Of a stretch of 64,000 nt of DNA, positions 9,930 through 19,513 are shown piece by piece. Made by a program: the position numbers and the translations under genes. The notes under the pieces are model-generated. The model worked only from the letters and a program-made list of their open reading frames with translations, made no database searches and had not been told where the DNA came from. The DNA is from JACVRN01 sp035276685 (GTDB taxonomy: Bacteria > Acidobacteriota > Blastocatellia > Pyrinomonadales > Pyrinomonadaceae). Positions within the stretch are counted from its first letter, which is position 1. The number at the start of each line of letters is the position of its first letter. Location of the stretch: positions 11,321 to 75,320 of the forward strand of contig DATELK010000201.1 in NCBI GenBank assembly GCA_035276685.1, read 5' to 3'.

Positions 9930-10787
9930 ATGTCAGGACGTTTGCGATTAGATGATATCGGGTTCCCTGTGCCGGACGCGAAGAGCTATATGAATCTGGG
10001 GATTCGAGTGGCCGAAGAGGGAGAATCAATTCAAACTCCTGTCGGAACCTATCTCTTCTGGTCGCAGCCAAACGGCATTGAAGTGTGGGTCAAAATTGCG
10101 GAGGAAGGCCAGCACACCTATCTTCACGGCCATTTCAAGGGCAAGGCGCGAATGAGCGTCGCCATCGTGGATAAAAAGGAGTACGAAAGTAACGCTCTCG
10201 CCGAAGGCTGCTTTGTGGCCTATCCGAATTATGTTGAGGGACAGGGCTTTCTTGATAAGAACGTTGCATGCCAGTACGGCGACGGCACCTATTCCGGCTA
10301 TGTTCCATTTCTCTTCGACGCTCCCGACTACGATAAATACGCGGAGATTCCTTTGCCCTTTCTGGCCGAGATACAACTGACGGCCTTTCCCTACGCGATG
10401 AAGTCCTTTGAGAGCGCGGATGCTTGGATTGACTGGCAGATTGAAAATAAAATATTCCCGGCTGACGAAAACGGCAATCATGGCTTCATAGGCAGCGAAG
10501 CCTTCTGTCCTGAAGCACTACTTTATCGGAGAAAGGACAAGGATGATTATCCTAAGGTCATAGCTTTCATCACGGGATTGATTGTTGACACGGCGATTAT
10601 CAACAACGAAGAGACGGGAGAGGATTTTTGCTGGGCGAAAGTGTTGACGATAGCGGGCGAGCTTGATGTAGTAGCCGCGCCCGATATTCTTGACGGCCCC
10701 ATTGTGAGATACGGCGTTATCACGTGTCATGCCCAACTGTCGGGCCGCATCCTGAGCATTAATGATTTAGATTATTCAACGGAGTAA
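9930..10787 (+). CDS. Hypothetical protein between preT and preA
   Basis: This 285-residue protein has no signal peptide or transmembrane segment and I do not recognise it. It is acidic and aromatic-rich, with segments such as TYLFWSQPNGIEVW and YLHGHFKG near the N-terminus and WIDWQIENK near the middle. The overall feel is a soluble beta-rich binding protein. Its base composition is visibly more A+T-rich than preT and preA. It starts 39 nt after preT and ends 6 nt before preA, so all three must be co-transcribed. It could be an unrelated acquisition or an accessory factor for the dehydrogenase. Function unknown. Confidence 0.75.
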   Translation: MSGRLRLDDIGFPVPDAKSYMNLGIRVAEEGESIQTPVGTYLFWSQPNGIEVWVKIAEEGQHTYLHGHFKGKARMSVAIVDKKEYESNALAEGCFVAYPNYVEGQGFLDKNVACQYGDGTYSGYVPFLFDAPDYDKYAEIPLPFLAEIQLTAFPYAMKSFESADAWIDWQIENKIFPADENGNHGFIGSEAFCPEALLYRRKDKDDYPKVIAFITGLIVDTAIINNEETGEDFCWAKVLTIAGELDVVAAPDILDGPIVRYGVITCHAQLSGRILSINDLDYSTE

Positions 10788-10793
10788 AAAACT

Positions 10794-12062
10794 ATGGCAG
10801 ACCTGAGCGTTAATTTCGCAGGAATCAAATCGCCCAACCCCTTCTGGCTGGCCAGCGCGCCGCCTACCAACATGGGCTCTATGATTGAGCGCGCGTTTGA
10901 CGCGGGCTGGGGCGGGGCCGTCTGGAAAACCCTGGGCGAGCCGATTGTAAACGTCTGCTCGCGCCTTGCGGCCGTAGACCTCGGCCCCTTTCGCATGATG
11001 GGCCTCAACAACATAGAGCTCATCACAGACCGCCCGCTCGAAGTTAACCTGCGCGAGATACGAGAGGTCAAGCGTAAGTATCCGAAGCACGCTCTCATCA
11101 TCTCCCTGATGGTCGAGTCGAAGCGCGAAGCATGGCACGAGATAGCCAAGAAGGTCGAAGACACGGGCGCGGACGGCGTTGAATTGAACTTCGGCTGCCC
11201 GCACGGCATGAGCGAGCGCGGCATGGGCTCCGCCATGGGACAGGTGCCGGAATACACCTGCATGGTCACCGAATGGGTCAAGGAGGCGACGAGCCTCCCC
11301 GTCATAGTCAAGCTCACGCCGAACGTCACGAGCATCAGCCCTCCGGCACGCGCAGCCGTGCGCGGCGGCGCAGACGCCCTCTCTCTCATCAACACCATCA
11401 ACTCCGTCATAGGCGTTGACCTCGACACCATGATTCCGCACCCGAACGTCAACGGCATGGCGGCGCACGGCGGCTACTGCGGCCCGGCGGTCAAGCCGAT
11501 AGCGCTCAACATGGTCTCGGAGCTTGCGCGCGACCCTGAAGTAAGCATCCCCATCAGCGGCATCGGCGGCATCTCCAACTGGCGCGACGCCGCTGAGTTT
11601 CTGCTTCTTGGCTCTACCACGGTTCAGGTCTGCACGGCGGTCATGCACTACGGCTATCGCATAGTCGAGGACATGATTGACGGCCTCTCAAATTATCTTG
11701 ACGAGAAAGGCTTCCAGAGCGTGACGGAGATAATCGGCCGGAGCGTCCAACGTGTGACCGACTGGGGCAACCTTGACCTCTCTTACAAGACGGTCGCGCG
11801 CATCAATCACGACCTCTGCATACAGTGCAACCTCTGCCACATAGCCTGCGAGGACGGCGCGCACCAGTGCATCCCGCTCACGCAGATTAACGGCAAGCGC
11901 TTCCCCGTCGTGGACGAGACGGAATGCGTCGGCTGCAACCTCTGCTATCTGGTCTGCCCCTCGCCCGGCTGCATACAGATGGTCAGAGTAGACGACGGAA
12001 GCCGCAGTGTCACCTGGCGCGAGCTATCCACCAGAGAGCCCGAGACGATGACGGCGGATTAA
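10794..12062 (+). CDS. preA: NAD-dependent dihydropyrimidine dehydrogenase, PreA subunit
   Basis: This FMN-containing catalytic subunit reduces uracil and thymine to the 5,6-dihydro forms. The N-terminal 330 residues form a dihydroorotate-dehydrogenase-like barrel (NPFWLASAPPTN at the start; ELNFGCPHGMSERGMG in the active-site loop). Two C-terminal [4Fe-4S] motifs follow: CIQCNLCHIAC and CVGCNLCYLVC. In the mammalian enzyme the loop carries a catalytic Cys (GMGLACGQ); here that position reads Met in GSAMGQ. As I recall, the position also varies in bacterial PreA, so I do not call it a defect. Last gene of the pyrimidine operon. Confidence 0.93.
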   Translation: MADLSVNFAGIKSPNPFWLASAPPTNMGSMIERAFDAGWGGAVWKTLGEPIVNVCSRLAAVDLGPFRMMGLNNIELITDRPLEVNLREIREVKRKYPKHALIISLMVESKREAWHEIAKKVEDTGADGVELNFGCPHGMSERGMGSAMGQVPEYTCMVTEWVKEATSLPVIVKLTPNVTSISPPARAAVRGGADALSLINTINSVIGVDLDTMIPHPNVNGMAAHGGYCGPAVKPIALNMVSELARDPEVSIPISGIGGISNWRDAAEFLLLGSTTVQVCTAVMHYGYRIVEDMIDGLSNYLDEKGFQSVTEIIGRSVQRVTDWGNLDLSYKTVARINHDLCIQCNLCHIACEDGAHQCIPLTQINGKRFPVVDETECVGCNLCYLVCPSPGCIQMVRVDDGSRSVTWRELSTREPETMTAD

Positions 12063-12219
12063 ATTTAGTCTGGATTAAGTCTGCACCTGTGCTATATAAA
12101 AGCTGACTCTTCGCAGTTAGAAAAGCCCTCGCTCATTACAGGCCGCCCGTCGGGGCAGAGTGGTTCGCTTGTGACGGCTCTACGTGTAATCCGAGTCCGC
12201 ATCTCGAAAGGACAAAAGC

Positions 12220-14685
12220 GTGATGGGCAAAGCATCTGAGGCACTCGTGCTGGATTTGATAGAGGTCGGGGCGGACGACGTGGGACGTGTCGGCGGCAAG
12301 GGCGCTAATCTGGGCGAGTTGTTCCGCTCGCTCACCAAGCGGGGCGTGCGTGCGGTGGACGGCTTTGCCACGACGAGCGAGGTCTATCGCAGGCTGCTTG
12401 AGACGGACGGGCTTGGCGACAGGCTGCGAGAGCTGATGGCCGGGCTCGATTACAACGACCTTCATGCTTTGAACCACGCGGGCCGCGAAGCTCGCGCGCT
12501 CATGCTGGACACGCCTCTCCCGCCGGAAGTCAACGAAGCCATCCTTGATGCATACCGCCGTTTGTGCGAGCGCGTCCAGCGCGCCTGCGAAGTGGCCGTG
12601 CGCTCTTCTGCCACCGCCGAGGATTTGGCCGACGCATCGTTCGCGGGCCAGCAGGACACCATCCTCAACGTTCACGGCGAAGAGCATCTGATTGACGCCT
12701 GTCATCGCTGCTTCGCTTCGCTCTGGACTGACCGTGCCATCTCCTACCGTCATCAGCGAGGCTTCGACCATTTCGACGTTGCGCTCTCTGTCTGCGTGCA
12801 GCCTATGGTGCGCTCAGACCTCGCATCTTCCGGCGTCGTGTTCACGCTCGACACGGAATCGGGCTTCCGCGACGCCGTAGTCATTAACGGCGCGTGGGGC
12901 TTGGGCGAAGCCATAGTTCAGGGCATGGCCACGCCGGACGAGTGGGTGGTCTTTAAGCCTACGCTGAAGATGGGCTCGCGGCCGATTGTGAGCCGCAGGC
13001 TCGGCGGCAAAGAGGTCAAGATGGTCTACGGCGTGGAGGGCAGAGGCACGCGCACTCGCGAAGTCGTGGAAGCTCAGCGACAGCGATTCGTGCTTGATGA
13101 TTACGAAGTGCTTCAGCTTGCGCGCTGGGCCTGCATCATTGAAGAGCATTACTCCGAGCGCGCGGGCCATCACCAGCCTATGGACATTGAATGGGCCAAG
13201 GACGGAAAGACCGGAGAGCTTTTCGTAGTTCAGGCCAGGCCCGAGACAGTCCATTCCACGAACCGCGAAAATTTTATAGAGAGCTATAAATTGACGGGCG
13301 AGCGCAGCGCTCCCGTTGCGACGGGCATAGCCGTTGGCGAAAGAATCGCGCAAGGGCGCGTGCATGTCCTTGAAGACCCTGACCACCTGAAGGATTTTCT
13401 GGAAGGCGACGTGCTGGTGACTTCCATGACTGACCCGGCGTGGGAACCCATCATGAAGCGCGCGGCCGCGATTGTCACGGACAGGGGCGGCCGCACCTGT
13501 CACTCTGCAATCATCAGCCGGGAATTGGGGCTGCCCTGCATTGTCGGCACTGGCAACGCGACCGCAGCTTTGCAGACGGGAATGGACGTGACTGTGAGCT
13601 GCGCCGAAGGCGCTCAGGGGAACGTCTACGAGGGGCGCATAGACTTTTCCGTCGAGCGCCGCGTCGTGACTAATGAAGGAAGACCGCGCACGCAGGTCAT
13701 GATGAACGTGGGCGACCCTGACCACGCCTTTGCGCTCGCGTCGCTTCCGAACGACGGCGTGGGGCTCGCTCGCCTTGAGTTCATCATCAATAACCACATA
13801 GGCATTCATCCAATGGCGCTCGTGCGCTATCCTAAGCTGAAGCGCGCGGAGGACGTGAGAGAGATAGAGCGACGCATCAACGAGGAAGACCCGCAGGACT
13901 TCTTCGTTCGTAATCTTGCCGAGGGAATAGGACGCATCGCCGCAGCCTTTTACCCTAAGCCCGTCATCGTTCGCATGTCGGATTTCAAATCCAACGAGTA
14001 CGCGATGCTCATAGGCGGTCAGGAGTTCGAGCCCGTCGAAGAGAATCCCATGCTGGGCTTCAGGGGCGCGTCCCGCTATTACGACGAGCGCTACCGCGAA
14101 GGCTTCCGGCTGGAATGCATGGCCTTAAGGCGCGTGCGCGAAGAGATGGGACTCACCAACGTCAAGGCCATGATTCCCTTCTGTCGCACGGTCGAAGAGG
14201 GAGAGAAGGTCATCAAGCTCATGCGAGACCACGGCCTGAAGCAGGGTGAGCGGGGCCTTGAGATTTACGCCATGTGCGAGCTTCCCGCGAACGTAGTCTT
14301 CGCAGACGAGTTCCTGAGAATCTTCGACGGCTACTCCATCGGCTCGAACGACCTGACGCAGCTTGCTCTGGGACTAGACCGGGACTCCGAGATGGTCGCG
14401 CACCTCTTTGACGAGCGCAACGGCGCTGTCGAGAAGATGATTGCACAGGCCATAGACGCGGCGCACCGTGCCGGGAAGAAGATAGGCATCTGCGGCCAAG
14501 CCCCTTCTGATTACCCTGAGTTCGCGCGCTTTCTGGTAGAGCGCGGCATCACTTCAATCTCTCTTAACCCTGACACCGTGATTCAAACCACAAGCATCAT
14601 CCTGGGCGAAGAAGCGCAGCTTGCCACGGACGGCAACGGCCAGCATAAGACTGAGGGCAAAGGGGCTGTCAAGGTCATAGCATGA
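12220..14685 (+). CDS. ppsA: Phosphoenolpyruvate synthase
   Basis: It converts pyruvate and ATP to PEP, AMP and phosphate, a gluconeogenic step. The N-terminal ATP-binding domain starts with GGKGANLGELFR and includes VRSSATAEDLADASFAGQQ. The swivelling phosphohistidine domain has GGRTCHSAII with His428. The C-terminal PEP/pyruvate domain shows MIPFCRTVEEG, SIGSNDLTQL and GICGQAPSD. At about 821 residues it is close to the family norm. GTG at 12220 or ATG at 12223 could be the start; AAAGGA lies 7 nt before the GTG. The upstream 157-nt gap holds a possible extended -10 (TGTGCTATATAA) near 12088-12100. Its last codons overlap the next gene by 4 nt. Confidence 0.93.
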   Translation: MMGKASEALVLDLIEVGADDVGRVGGKGANLGELFRSLTKRGVRAVDGFATTSEVYRRLLETDGLGDRLRELMAGLDYNDLHALNHAGREARALMLDTPLPPEVNEAILDAYRRLCERVQRACEVAVRSSATAEDLADASFAGQQDTILNVHGEEHLIDACHRCFASLWTDRAISYRHQRGFDHFDVALSVCVQPMVRSDLASSGVVFTLDTESGFRDAVVINGAWGLGEAIVQGMATPDEWVVFKPTLKMGSRPIVSRRLGGKEVKMVYGVEGRGTRTREVVEAQRQRFVLDDYEVLQLARWACIIEEHYSERAGHHQPMDIEWAKDGKTGELFVVQARPETVHSTNRENFIESYKLTGERSAPVATGIAVGERIAQGRVHVLEDPDHLKDFLEGDVLVTSMTDPAWEPIMKRAAAIVTDRGGRTCHSAIISRELGLPCIVGTGNATAALQTGMDVTVSCAEGAQGNVYEGRIDFSVERRVVTNEGRPRTQVMMNVGDPDHAFALASLPNDGVGLARLEFIINNHIGIHPMALVRYPKLKRAEDVREIERRINEEDPQDFFVRNLAEGIGRIAAAFYPKPVIVRMSDFKSNEYAMLIGGQEFEPVEENPMLGFRGASRYYDERYREGFRLECMALRRVREEMGLTNVKAMIPFCRTVEEGEKVIKLMRDHGLKQGERGLEIYAMCELPANVVFADEFLRIFDGYSIGSNDLTQLALGLDRDSEMVAHLFDERNGAVEKMIAQAIDAAHRAGKKIGICGQAPSDYPEFARFLVERGITSISLNPDTVIQTTSIILGEEAQLATDGNGQHKTEGKGAVKVIA

Positions 14686-15434
14686 AGGTCGAGAGGGTCG
14701 TGCCGGGTCTGTTCTCTATCATAGGGCTCGGCCTGTTGGTCGCAAGCGTCTTTGTCTATCTCAACACGCGCAACTTCATCAACGCGTCCGCCAAGGCGCA
14801 GGGCACTGTCATAGCTCACGCACAGGGCAGGTCTTCGGACGGCGACGTAACATACGCGCCTGTCATTAGCTTCCGCACAGAGAGCGGACAAACCGTAGAG
14901 TTCAAATCCGGCACAAGCAGCACGAGCGCGTCTCCACCCGTGGGCCAACAGGTCGAAGTCCTCTATAACCCACAGAGGCCGGAAGAGGCGGAGATAAATT
15001 CCTTCTCGTCGCTCTGGGCTCTCAACATCATCCTCGCGGGTCTTGGCGCGGGCTTCTTCATAGTAGGCACGATTGTCTTCATGGTCTTCCGTCGAGCCAG
15101 CGTTGATAGTGAAAAAGCAGCACGGCTCCGGCCTCAACAGGACGAGCGGCTGCGGCGCGAGGGGCGAAAATTGATGACGAAGCTCGACGCTGTGATTCGT
15201 GACAGCTCTGTTGAAGTGAATGGTCGCTCGCCCTACAAAATCATTACGCAGTGGCACGACGAGAGGACAAACAGCGTCCGCGTCTTCGAGAGCGACCCGA
15301 TTTGGTTCAACCCCGAAGAGTTCATCAAGTCAGAGAGGATTGCAGTCTACGTTGAGCCCGAAGACATAGAGATGTACGTCATGGACACGTCATTCCTGCC
15401 AAAGCTGCACGGCGACGATGATAATTTCTCTTAG
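14682..15434 (+). CDS. DUF3592 membrane protein
   Basis: This 250-residue protein has a hydrophobic helix near residues 7-28 and a second near 112-135. Between them is a small beta domain typical of DUF3592 (QGTVIAHAQG, YAPVISFRTESGQTVEF, VEVLYNPQRPEEAEI). A cytoplasmic C-terminal part of about 110 residues follows. Its start codon overlaps the ppsA stop (ATGA), so it is translationally coupled to ppsA, though no functional tie is known. It converges with nnrD, overlapping it by 4 nt. Role unknown. Confidence 0.85.
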   Translation: MKVERVVPGLFSIIGLGLLVASVFVYLNTRNFINASAKAQGTVIAHAQGRSSDGDVTYAPVISFRTESGQTVEFKSGTSSTSASPPVGQQVEVLYNPQRPEEAEINSFSSLWALNIILAGLGAGFFIVGTIVFMVFRRASVDSEKAARLRPQQDERLRREGRKLMTKLDAVIRDSSVEVNGRSPYKIITQWHDERTNSVRVFESDPIWFNPEEFIKSERIAVYVEPEDIEMYVMDTSFLPKLHGDDDNFS

Positions 15435-16339
15435 CTAAGCTCTTCTATTAAGGAAGGGATTTCTGCGGGAAGCTCACGGGCGAGGAAACCTAGGCGGCCC
15501 ATTCTCTCGGCCAGCCGCTCTCCGGCTCGCGCGTGAAGATAGACGCCCCATGCGGCGGCCTGTGCGGGCTGGCTCCCGCGCGCGGCCAGTCCAGTGATGA
15601 TGCCCGAAAGCACGTCGCCCGAGCCCGAGGTCGCAAGCCCCACGTTGCCCGCGCGGTTCACGTACATCTCTCCGCCCGCAGAGACTATGAGCGTCTCTCT
15701 TCCCTTGAGCACGACGACGGCGCGGAAATCTTCTGCGGCGCGGCGAGCGGTCTCTTCCCTGTTGCGCTCGACCTGCTGCTGGCTCTCGCCAATCATGCCC
15801 GCCATCTCTTCCGCGTGCGGGGTGAGAATAGTTTTGCACCTGACCCTGTCCAGAAACTTCGGCGCATGGCTAAAGCAGGAGAGGGCTTCCGCGTCGAGTA
15901 TCACTACGGGGCTCTCAATCAGGGGAAGCAGCTTCGTCATCAAGCTTGAGACGGCGCGCGAATCAATCATGCCCGGTCCTATGACTACGGCCTGAACCTT
16001 CTCCGCCTCTTCCGCTACTCTCTCGGCCACCCGCGAAGAGATGGCACCGCTCTTCGTCTCGGCTAGAGTGAAGACGCGTGACTCTGGCACAGCCGAAGCC
16101 ACAAAGGGCGCAATCCTCTCCGTCGTAGCAATCCTTAGCTTGCCAGCGCCCGCCCTGAGCGCGGCGGTCGCCGCTAATATACAAGCGCCCGGCATCTCGC
16201 TTGAGCCGCCTACGACCAGCACGCGCCCGCGCTCCTCCTTACTGCCGCCTTCATCGGGCTGCGGAAGCGGCCAGCCGCGCAAGAGCCTGTCTGTTAAAAG
16301 AAGCGGCTTCTCTTCCCCCGCCTTACTCTTTCTGCTCAT
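15431..16339 (-). CDS. nnrD: ADP-dependent NAD(P)H-hydrate dehydratase
   Basis: It repairs hydrated NAD(P)H using ADP. The ribokinase-like fold is recognisable from RVLVVGGSSEMPGA near the N-terminus, TILTPHAEEMAGM in the middle and SGSGDVLSGIITGLAARG near the C-terminus, with the catalytic Asp in that last motif. It is a single-domain version (302 residues) without the NnrE epimerase domain that is fused in many bacteria; nnrE is not in this window. It follows xthA by 33 nt and is the last gene of a short minus-strand operon. Confidence 0.9.
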   Translation of the reverse strand: MSRKSKAGEEKPLLLTDRLLRGWPLPQPDEGGSKEERGRVLVVGGSSEMPGACILAATAALRAGAGKLRIATTERIAPFVASAVPESRVFTLAETKSGAISSRVAERVAEEAEKVQAVVIGPGMIDSRAVSSLMTKLLPLIESPVVILDAEALSCFSHAPKFLDRVRCKTILTPHAEEMAGMIGESQQQVERNREETARRAAEDFRAVVVLKGRETLIVSAGGEMYVNRAGNVGLATSGSGDVLSGIITGLAARGSQPAQAAAWGVYLHARAGERLAERMGRLGFLARELPAEIPSLIEELS

Positions 16340-16372
16340 CCCCTTATGCGTTTCCCCGAGAAAATTTTTCGC

Positions 16373-17140
16373 TCATTCGAACTCGGCCACGACGGGCGTG
16401 TGGTCGGAGGGTCGCTCCCAAGTGCGCGGCTCCTTGTCTATCCACGAAGCCTTGCAGTCGGCCGCAAGCTTCTCCGACGTCCAGATGTGGTCTATGCGAA
16501 GACCAGCGTTGCGCCGGAAAGAGCCCGCGCGATAATCCCACCATGAGAAGTGCCCGCCCTCTTCCGTGTGAAGACGAAAGACATCCTCGAAGCCCCAGTC
16601 TTTTATCTCCGAGAGCGCTTCTCTCTCCCTGCGGCTGAAGAGAATCTTTCCCTGCCACTGTTTCGGGTCGTGAACGTCTCGCTCCTCGGGCGCGACGTTG
16701 AAGTCGCCGCAGAGCAGCACACGCTCTTTCTTCTTATAGCTTTCATCAAAGAAGGCGCGCAGCCGCCGCATCCAGTCGAGCTTGAAAAAGAATTTGTCCG
16801 AGCCCACGAACGCGCCGTTAGGGATATAGACGTTAACCACTCGCACGCCTTCTACGGTCGCGGCCAGCAGCCTCGCGTGAGCCGTCTCGTCATCGTCGGG
16901 GAAGCCGCGCTGCACGTCTTGAGCAGGCGAGCGCGAGAGAATCGCCACGCCGTTATAAGTCCGCTGCCCGTAGGCGGCCGCCTCGTAGCCTATGTCCGCG
17001 AAAGCCTGCGCGGGAAACTTCTCGTCAACCGTCTTCGTCTCCTGAAGGCAGAGCACGTCCACGCGCGTCGACTCAAGCCACTTGAGCACGAGCGGCAGCC
17101 GCGCCGTAATCGAATTAACATTCCAAGTCGCCAGTTTCAT
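16373..17140 (-). CDS. xthA: Exodeoxyribonuclease III
   Basis: This AP endonuclease and 3'-5' exonuclease for base-excision repair has 255 residues. Landmarks are MKLATWNVNSITARL at the start, LQETKTVD with the metal-binding Glu, CGDFNVAPEERDVHDP in the middle, and the closing SDHTPVVAEFE with the Asp-His pair. It lies 15 nt downstream of the M20 hydrolase gene. Confidence 0.94.
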   Translation of the reverse strand: MKLATWNVNSITARLPLVLKWLESTRVDVLCLQETKTVDEKFPAQAFADIGYEAAAYGQRTYNGVAILSRSPAQDVQRGFPDDDETAHARLLAATVEGVRVVNVYIPNGAFVGSDKFFFKLDWMRRLRAFFDESYKKKERVLLCGDFNVAPEERDVHDPKQWQGKILFSRREREALSEIKDWGFEDVFRLHTEEGGHFSWWDYRAGSFRRNAGLRIDHIWTSEKLAADCKASWIDKEPRTWERPSDHTPVVAEFE

Positions 17141-17155
17141 AAGTCAAAACTAATT

Positions 17156-18322
17156 TCACAAAGTTGCTATAAGCGCCGCGAGCAGTGGCCCGCGCCGCAT
17201 GATGTCGCTCGTGATGATGTGCTCGTGCTCCGCGTGAGCGCCGTCGCCGTCAATTCCGAGCCCGTCAAGCACGGGCACGTTCAGGGCGGCTATGAAATTT
17301 CCGTCCGAAGCCCCGCCTACGCTCGCCTCACCCAGATTGAAATCGAGCGCCGCAGCAACCTCGCGAGCGTGTTCATAGAGACGCGCTACACCTTCATTGC
17401 GCTCAAGCGGAGGCCGATTGATGCCTCCCGTCACGACCAGCTTCACCCGCTCGTCAAAGGAGCGAGGATTCAGGATAGCGCTCTCTATGCGGCGCGCCTC
17501 TTCGGCGGTGCTGAAGCGAACGTCAATCTCAGCGCGGGCGTGCGCCGGGACAACGTTCGAGCGCGTCCCGCCTTCCACCACGCCTACGTTGACGGTAGTG
17601 CCTTTTGAAATATCTTCGAGACCGTGCAGTCTCTCTATCTGCCTGGCTATCTCAAGCACCGCGCTCGCGCCCTTCTCAGGCTCAAGCCCCGCGTGAGCCG
17701 CACGCCCCAAGGCTTCCATGACGAAGATGCCCGTTCCCTTTCGAGCGGTCTTCACGCGCCCGCCGCTCGCGGGCGGCTCAAGCACCAGCGCGCACGCGGC
17801 TCCCCTAGCCTCGTCTTCTATCAGAGCGCGCCCCCATTGGCTCCCCGTCTCTTCGTCGCAGGTCAGTAGCAGCACGACTTCACGCTTCGGCGACAGGTTA
17901 AGCTCGGCGCAGGCTCTGAGAGCTTCGAGCGCCATGGCGCAGTTGGCCTTCATGTCGAAGATGCCCGGCCCGTGTAGGCGCTCGCCGTTCGCGCGAAAGG
18001 GGCGCGCACTGATTGTCCCTCGCGGGTGAACCGTGTCCGTGTGGCCCACTATCAGCAGCCTGCTCTCTTCTTTTCCCTTGAAGGCACGCACGCGAAGATG
18101 CTCGCCGTAGCCTTCAGCCGGGATACGCTCTACTTCAACGCTGCCTCCAATTGAGCGTGCGGCGTCTTCGAGTAGAGAGACGACGGCGCGGCTCCCTTTC
18201 ACGTCGCCCGAAGGAGATTCTGTCTCGACCAATGCGCGCACGAGCGAGAGCCACGCGCCCTGCCGCTCCGAGAAGAAACTCCTGAGGCCTGCTGCCGTCT
18301 CTTTTGTAATCACAGAAGACAA
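17156..18322 (-). CDS. M20-family metallohydrolase (carboxypeptidase G2-like)
   Basis: A 388-residue di-zinc hydrolase. Visible ligands and catalytic residues are HTDTVHPRG (His, Asp), MKANCA, DEETGSQWG (catalytic Glu and ligand), a lid-domain stretch (RAAHAGLEPEKGASAV) and the final His in HAEHEHI. The family removes acyl groups from amino acids or cleaves C-terminal glutamate. The gene 19 nt upstream encodes a MenC/N-succinylamino-acid racemase homologue; M20 desuccinylases are known partners of such racemases, so N-succinyl-L-amino acids are a plausible substrate. That specificity is inferred from context only. Confidence 0.88.
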   Translation of the reverse strand: MSSVITKETAAGLRSFFSERQGAWLSLVRALVETESPSGDVKGSRAVVSLLEDAARSIGGSVEVERIPAEGYGEHLRVRAFKGKEESRLLIVGHTDTVHPRGTISARPFRANGERLHGPGIFDMKANCAMALEALRACAELNLSPKREVVLLLTCDEETGSQWGRALIEDEARGAACALVLEPPASGGRVKTARKGTGIFVMEALGRAAHAGLEPEKGASAVLEIARQIERLHGLEDISKGTTVNVGVVEGGTRSNVVPAHARAEIDVRFSTAEEARRIESAILNPRSFDERVKLVVTGGINRPPLERNEGVARLYEHAREVAAALDFNLGEASVGGASDGNFIAALNVPVLDGLGIDGDGAHAEHEHIITSDIMRRGPLLAALIATL

Positions 18323-18341
18323 TCCTTAAAGAGCGCCGCTT

Positions 18342-19460
18342 TCACGAGCGGGCGCGAATCACCTCACGCCTGACCGTGAGCAAATCTATGCGCTCGCGTT
18401 TAATCTCGAACCCTAAGCCCGGCCCCTCCGGCGCTCTTATCGTCCCACGAGCCGTAACGGTGACGGGCGGGTCAATCACGTCTTCCTCCCAGTAACGCGC
18501 GCTCGCGGAAACGTCGCCGGGCAGCGTGAAGCCCTCAAGAGTTGAGAGGGCTATGTTGTGAGCGCGGCCTATGCCGGATTCGAGCATGCCGCCGCACCAG
18601 ACATCTATGCCTTTAGAGCGCGCCTCATGCTCCACCTCTCTAGCCTCCGCGTGCCCGCCCACACGGCCGAGCTTGACGTTGATAATCCGGCAGGCGTTAA
18701 GCTCAAGCGCGTGGCGAGCATCACTCGCAGAACGAATTGACTCGTCAAGACAGAGCGGCGTGCGAATCTGCGCCTGAAGACGCGAGTGCTCAAGCATGTC
18801 GTCGTGCGCCAGAGGCTGCTCTATCATCATCAAATCGAACTCGTCCATCGCCTGAAAGAGTTTTACGTCCCGAAGAGTGTAAGCCGAATTGGCGTCGGCC
18901 ATCAGCCTTATACGGGGGAAGCGGCGGCGCACGCTCTCAAGTACGCGCAAATCCCAGCCCGGCTTAATCTTTATCTTGATGCGCTGGTAGCCCGCGCTCA
19001 ACTCGCGCTCTATCTTCTCAAGCAAAGCCTCTACAGAATCTTGTATGCCAATAGAGACGCCGCAGGGGATTTCCGCGCGCACGCCGCCCAGATGCTTCCA
19101 TAAAGGAAGATTCAAACGGTTCGCTTCCAGATGCCAGCAGGCCGTCTCAATCGCGGCCTTCGCCATCCTGTGGCCGCGCACGCGCCGCATAAGCTCCCGC
19201 ACCCGTGACGCGCTCTCAAAATCTTTGCCGGCCACGACAGGAGCCAGAAATTCTTTGAGCGTGTGCCACGCCGTCTCCGTCCACTCTTCCGAATAGAAGG
19301 GGCCTTCGCCAGCGGTGCATTCGCCCCAGCCTTCCTGACCGTCTTCTTCACGGACGCGCGCGAGGATAATTCGCCGCTCGGTCGTCCGGCCAAAGCTCGT
19401 CTCGAAAAAATGTAGAAGGCCGAGGCGAATCTCGCTAAGCTCAATCTCTGTTATTCGCAT
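18342..19460 (-). CDS. menC: o-Succinylbenzoate synthase / N-succinylamino-acid racemase family
   Basis: This 372-residue enolase-superfamily enzyme has the full catalytic set: KIKIK (about 160-165, second Lys the base), Asp in MADANSAY, Glu in MMIEQPL, Asp in CLDESI, and Lys in NVKLGRVGG. The GGMLESGIGRA motif near the C-terminus is typical of the OSBS/NSAR subgroup. Members either make o-succinylbenzoate for menaquinone or racemise N-succinyl amino acids, and some do both. No other men gene is in the window, and an M20 hydrolase follows at 19 nt, which favours the racemase role. The symbol marks the family rather than a proven function. Confidence 0.85.
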   Translation of the reverse strand: MRITEIELSEIRLGLLHFFETSFGRTTERRIILARVREEDGQEGWGECTAGEGPFYSEEWTETAWHTLKEFLAPVVAGKDFESASRVRELMRRVRGHRMAKAAIETACWHLEANRLNLPLWKHLGGVRAEIPCGVSIGIQDSVEALLEKIERELSAGYQRIKIKIKPGWDLRVLESVRRRFPRIRLMADANSAYTLRDVKLFQAMDEFDLMMIEQPLAHDDMLEHSRLQAQIRTPLCLDESIRSASDARHALELNACRIINVKLGRVGGHAEAREVEHEARSKGIDVWCGGMLESGIGRAHNIALSTLEGFTLPGDVSASARYWEEDVIDPPVTVTARGTIRAPEGPGLGFEIKRERIDLLTVRREVIRARS

Positions 19461-19513
19461 GATGCTCTGAAAAGATAAGCAACATTATGCCCGCAATTCA
19501 GCTCTCTCTCAAA

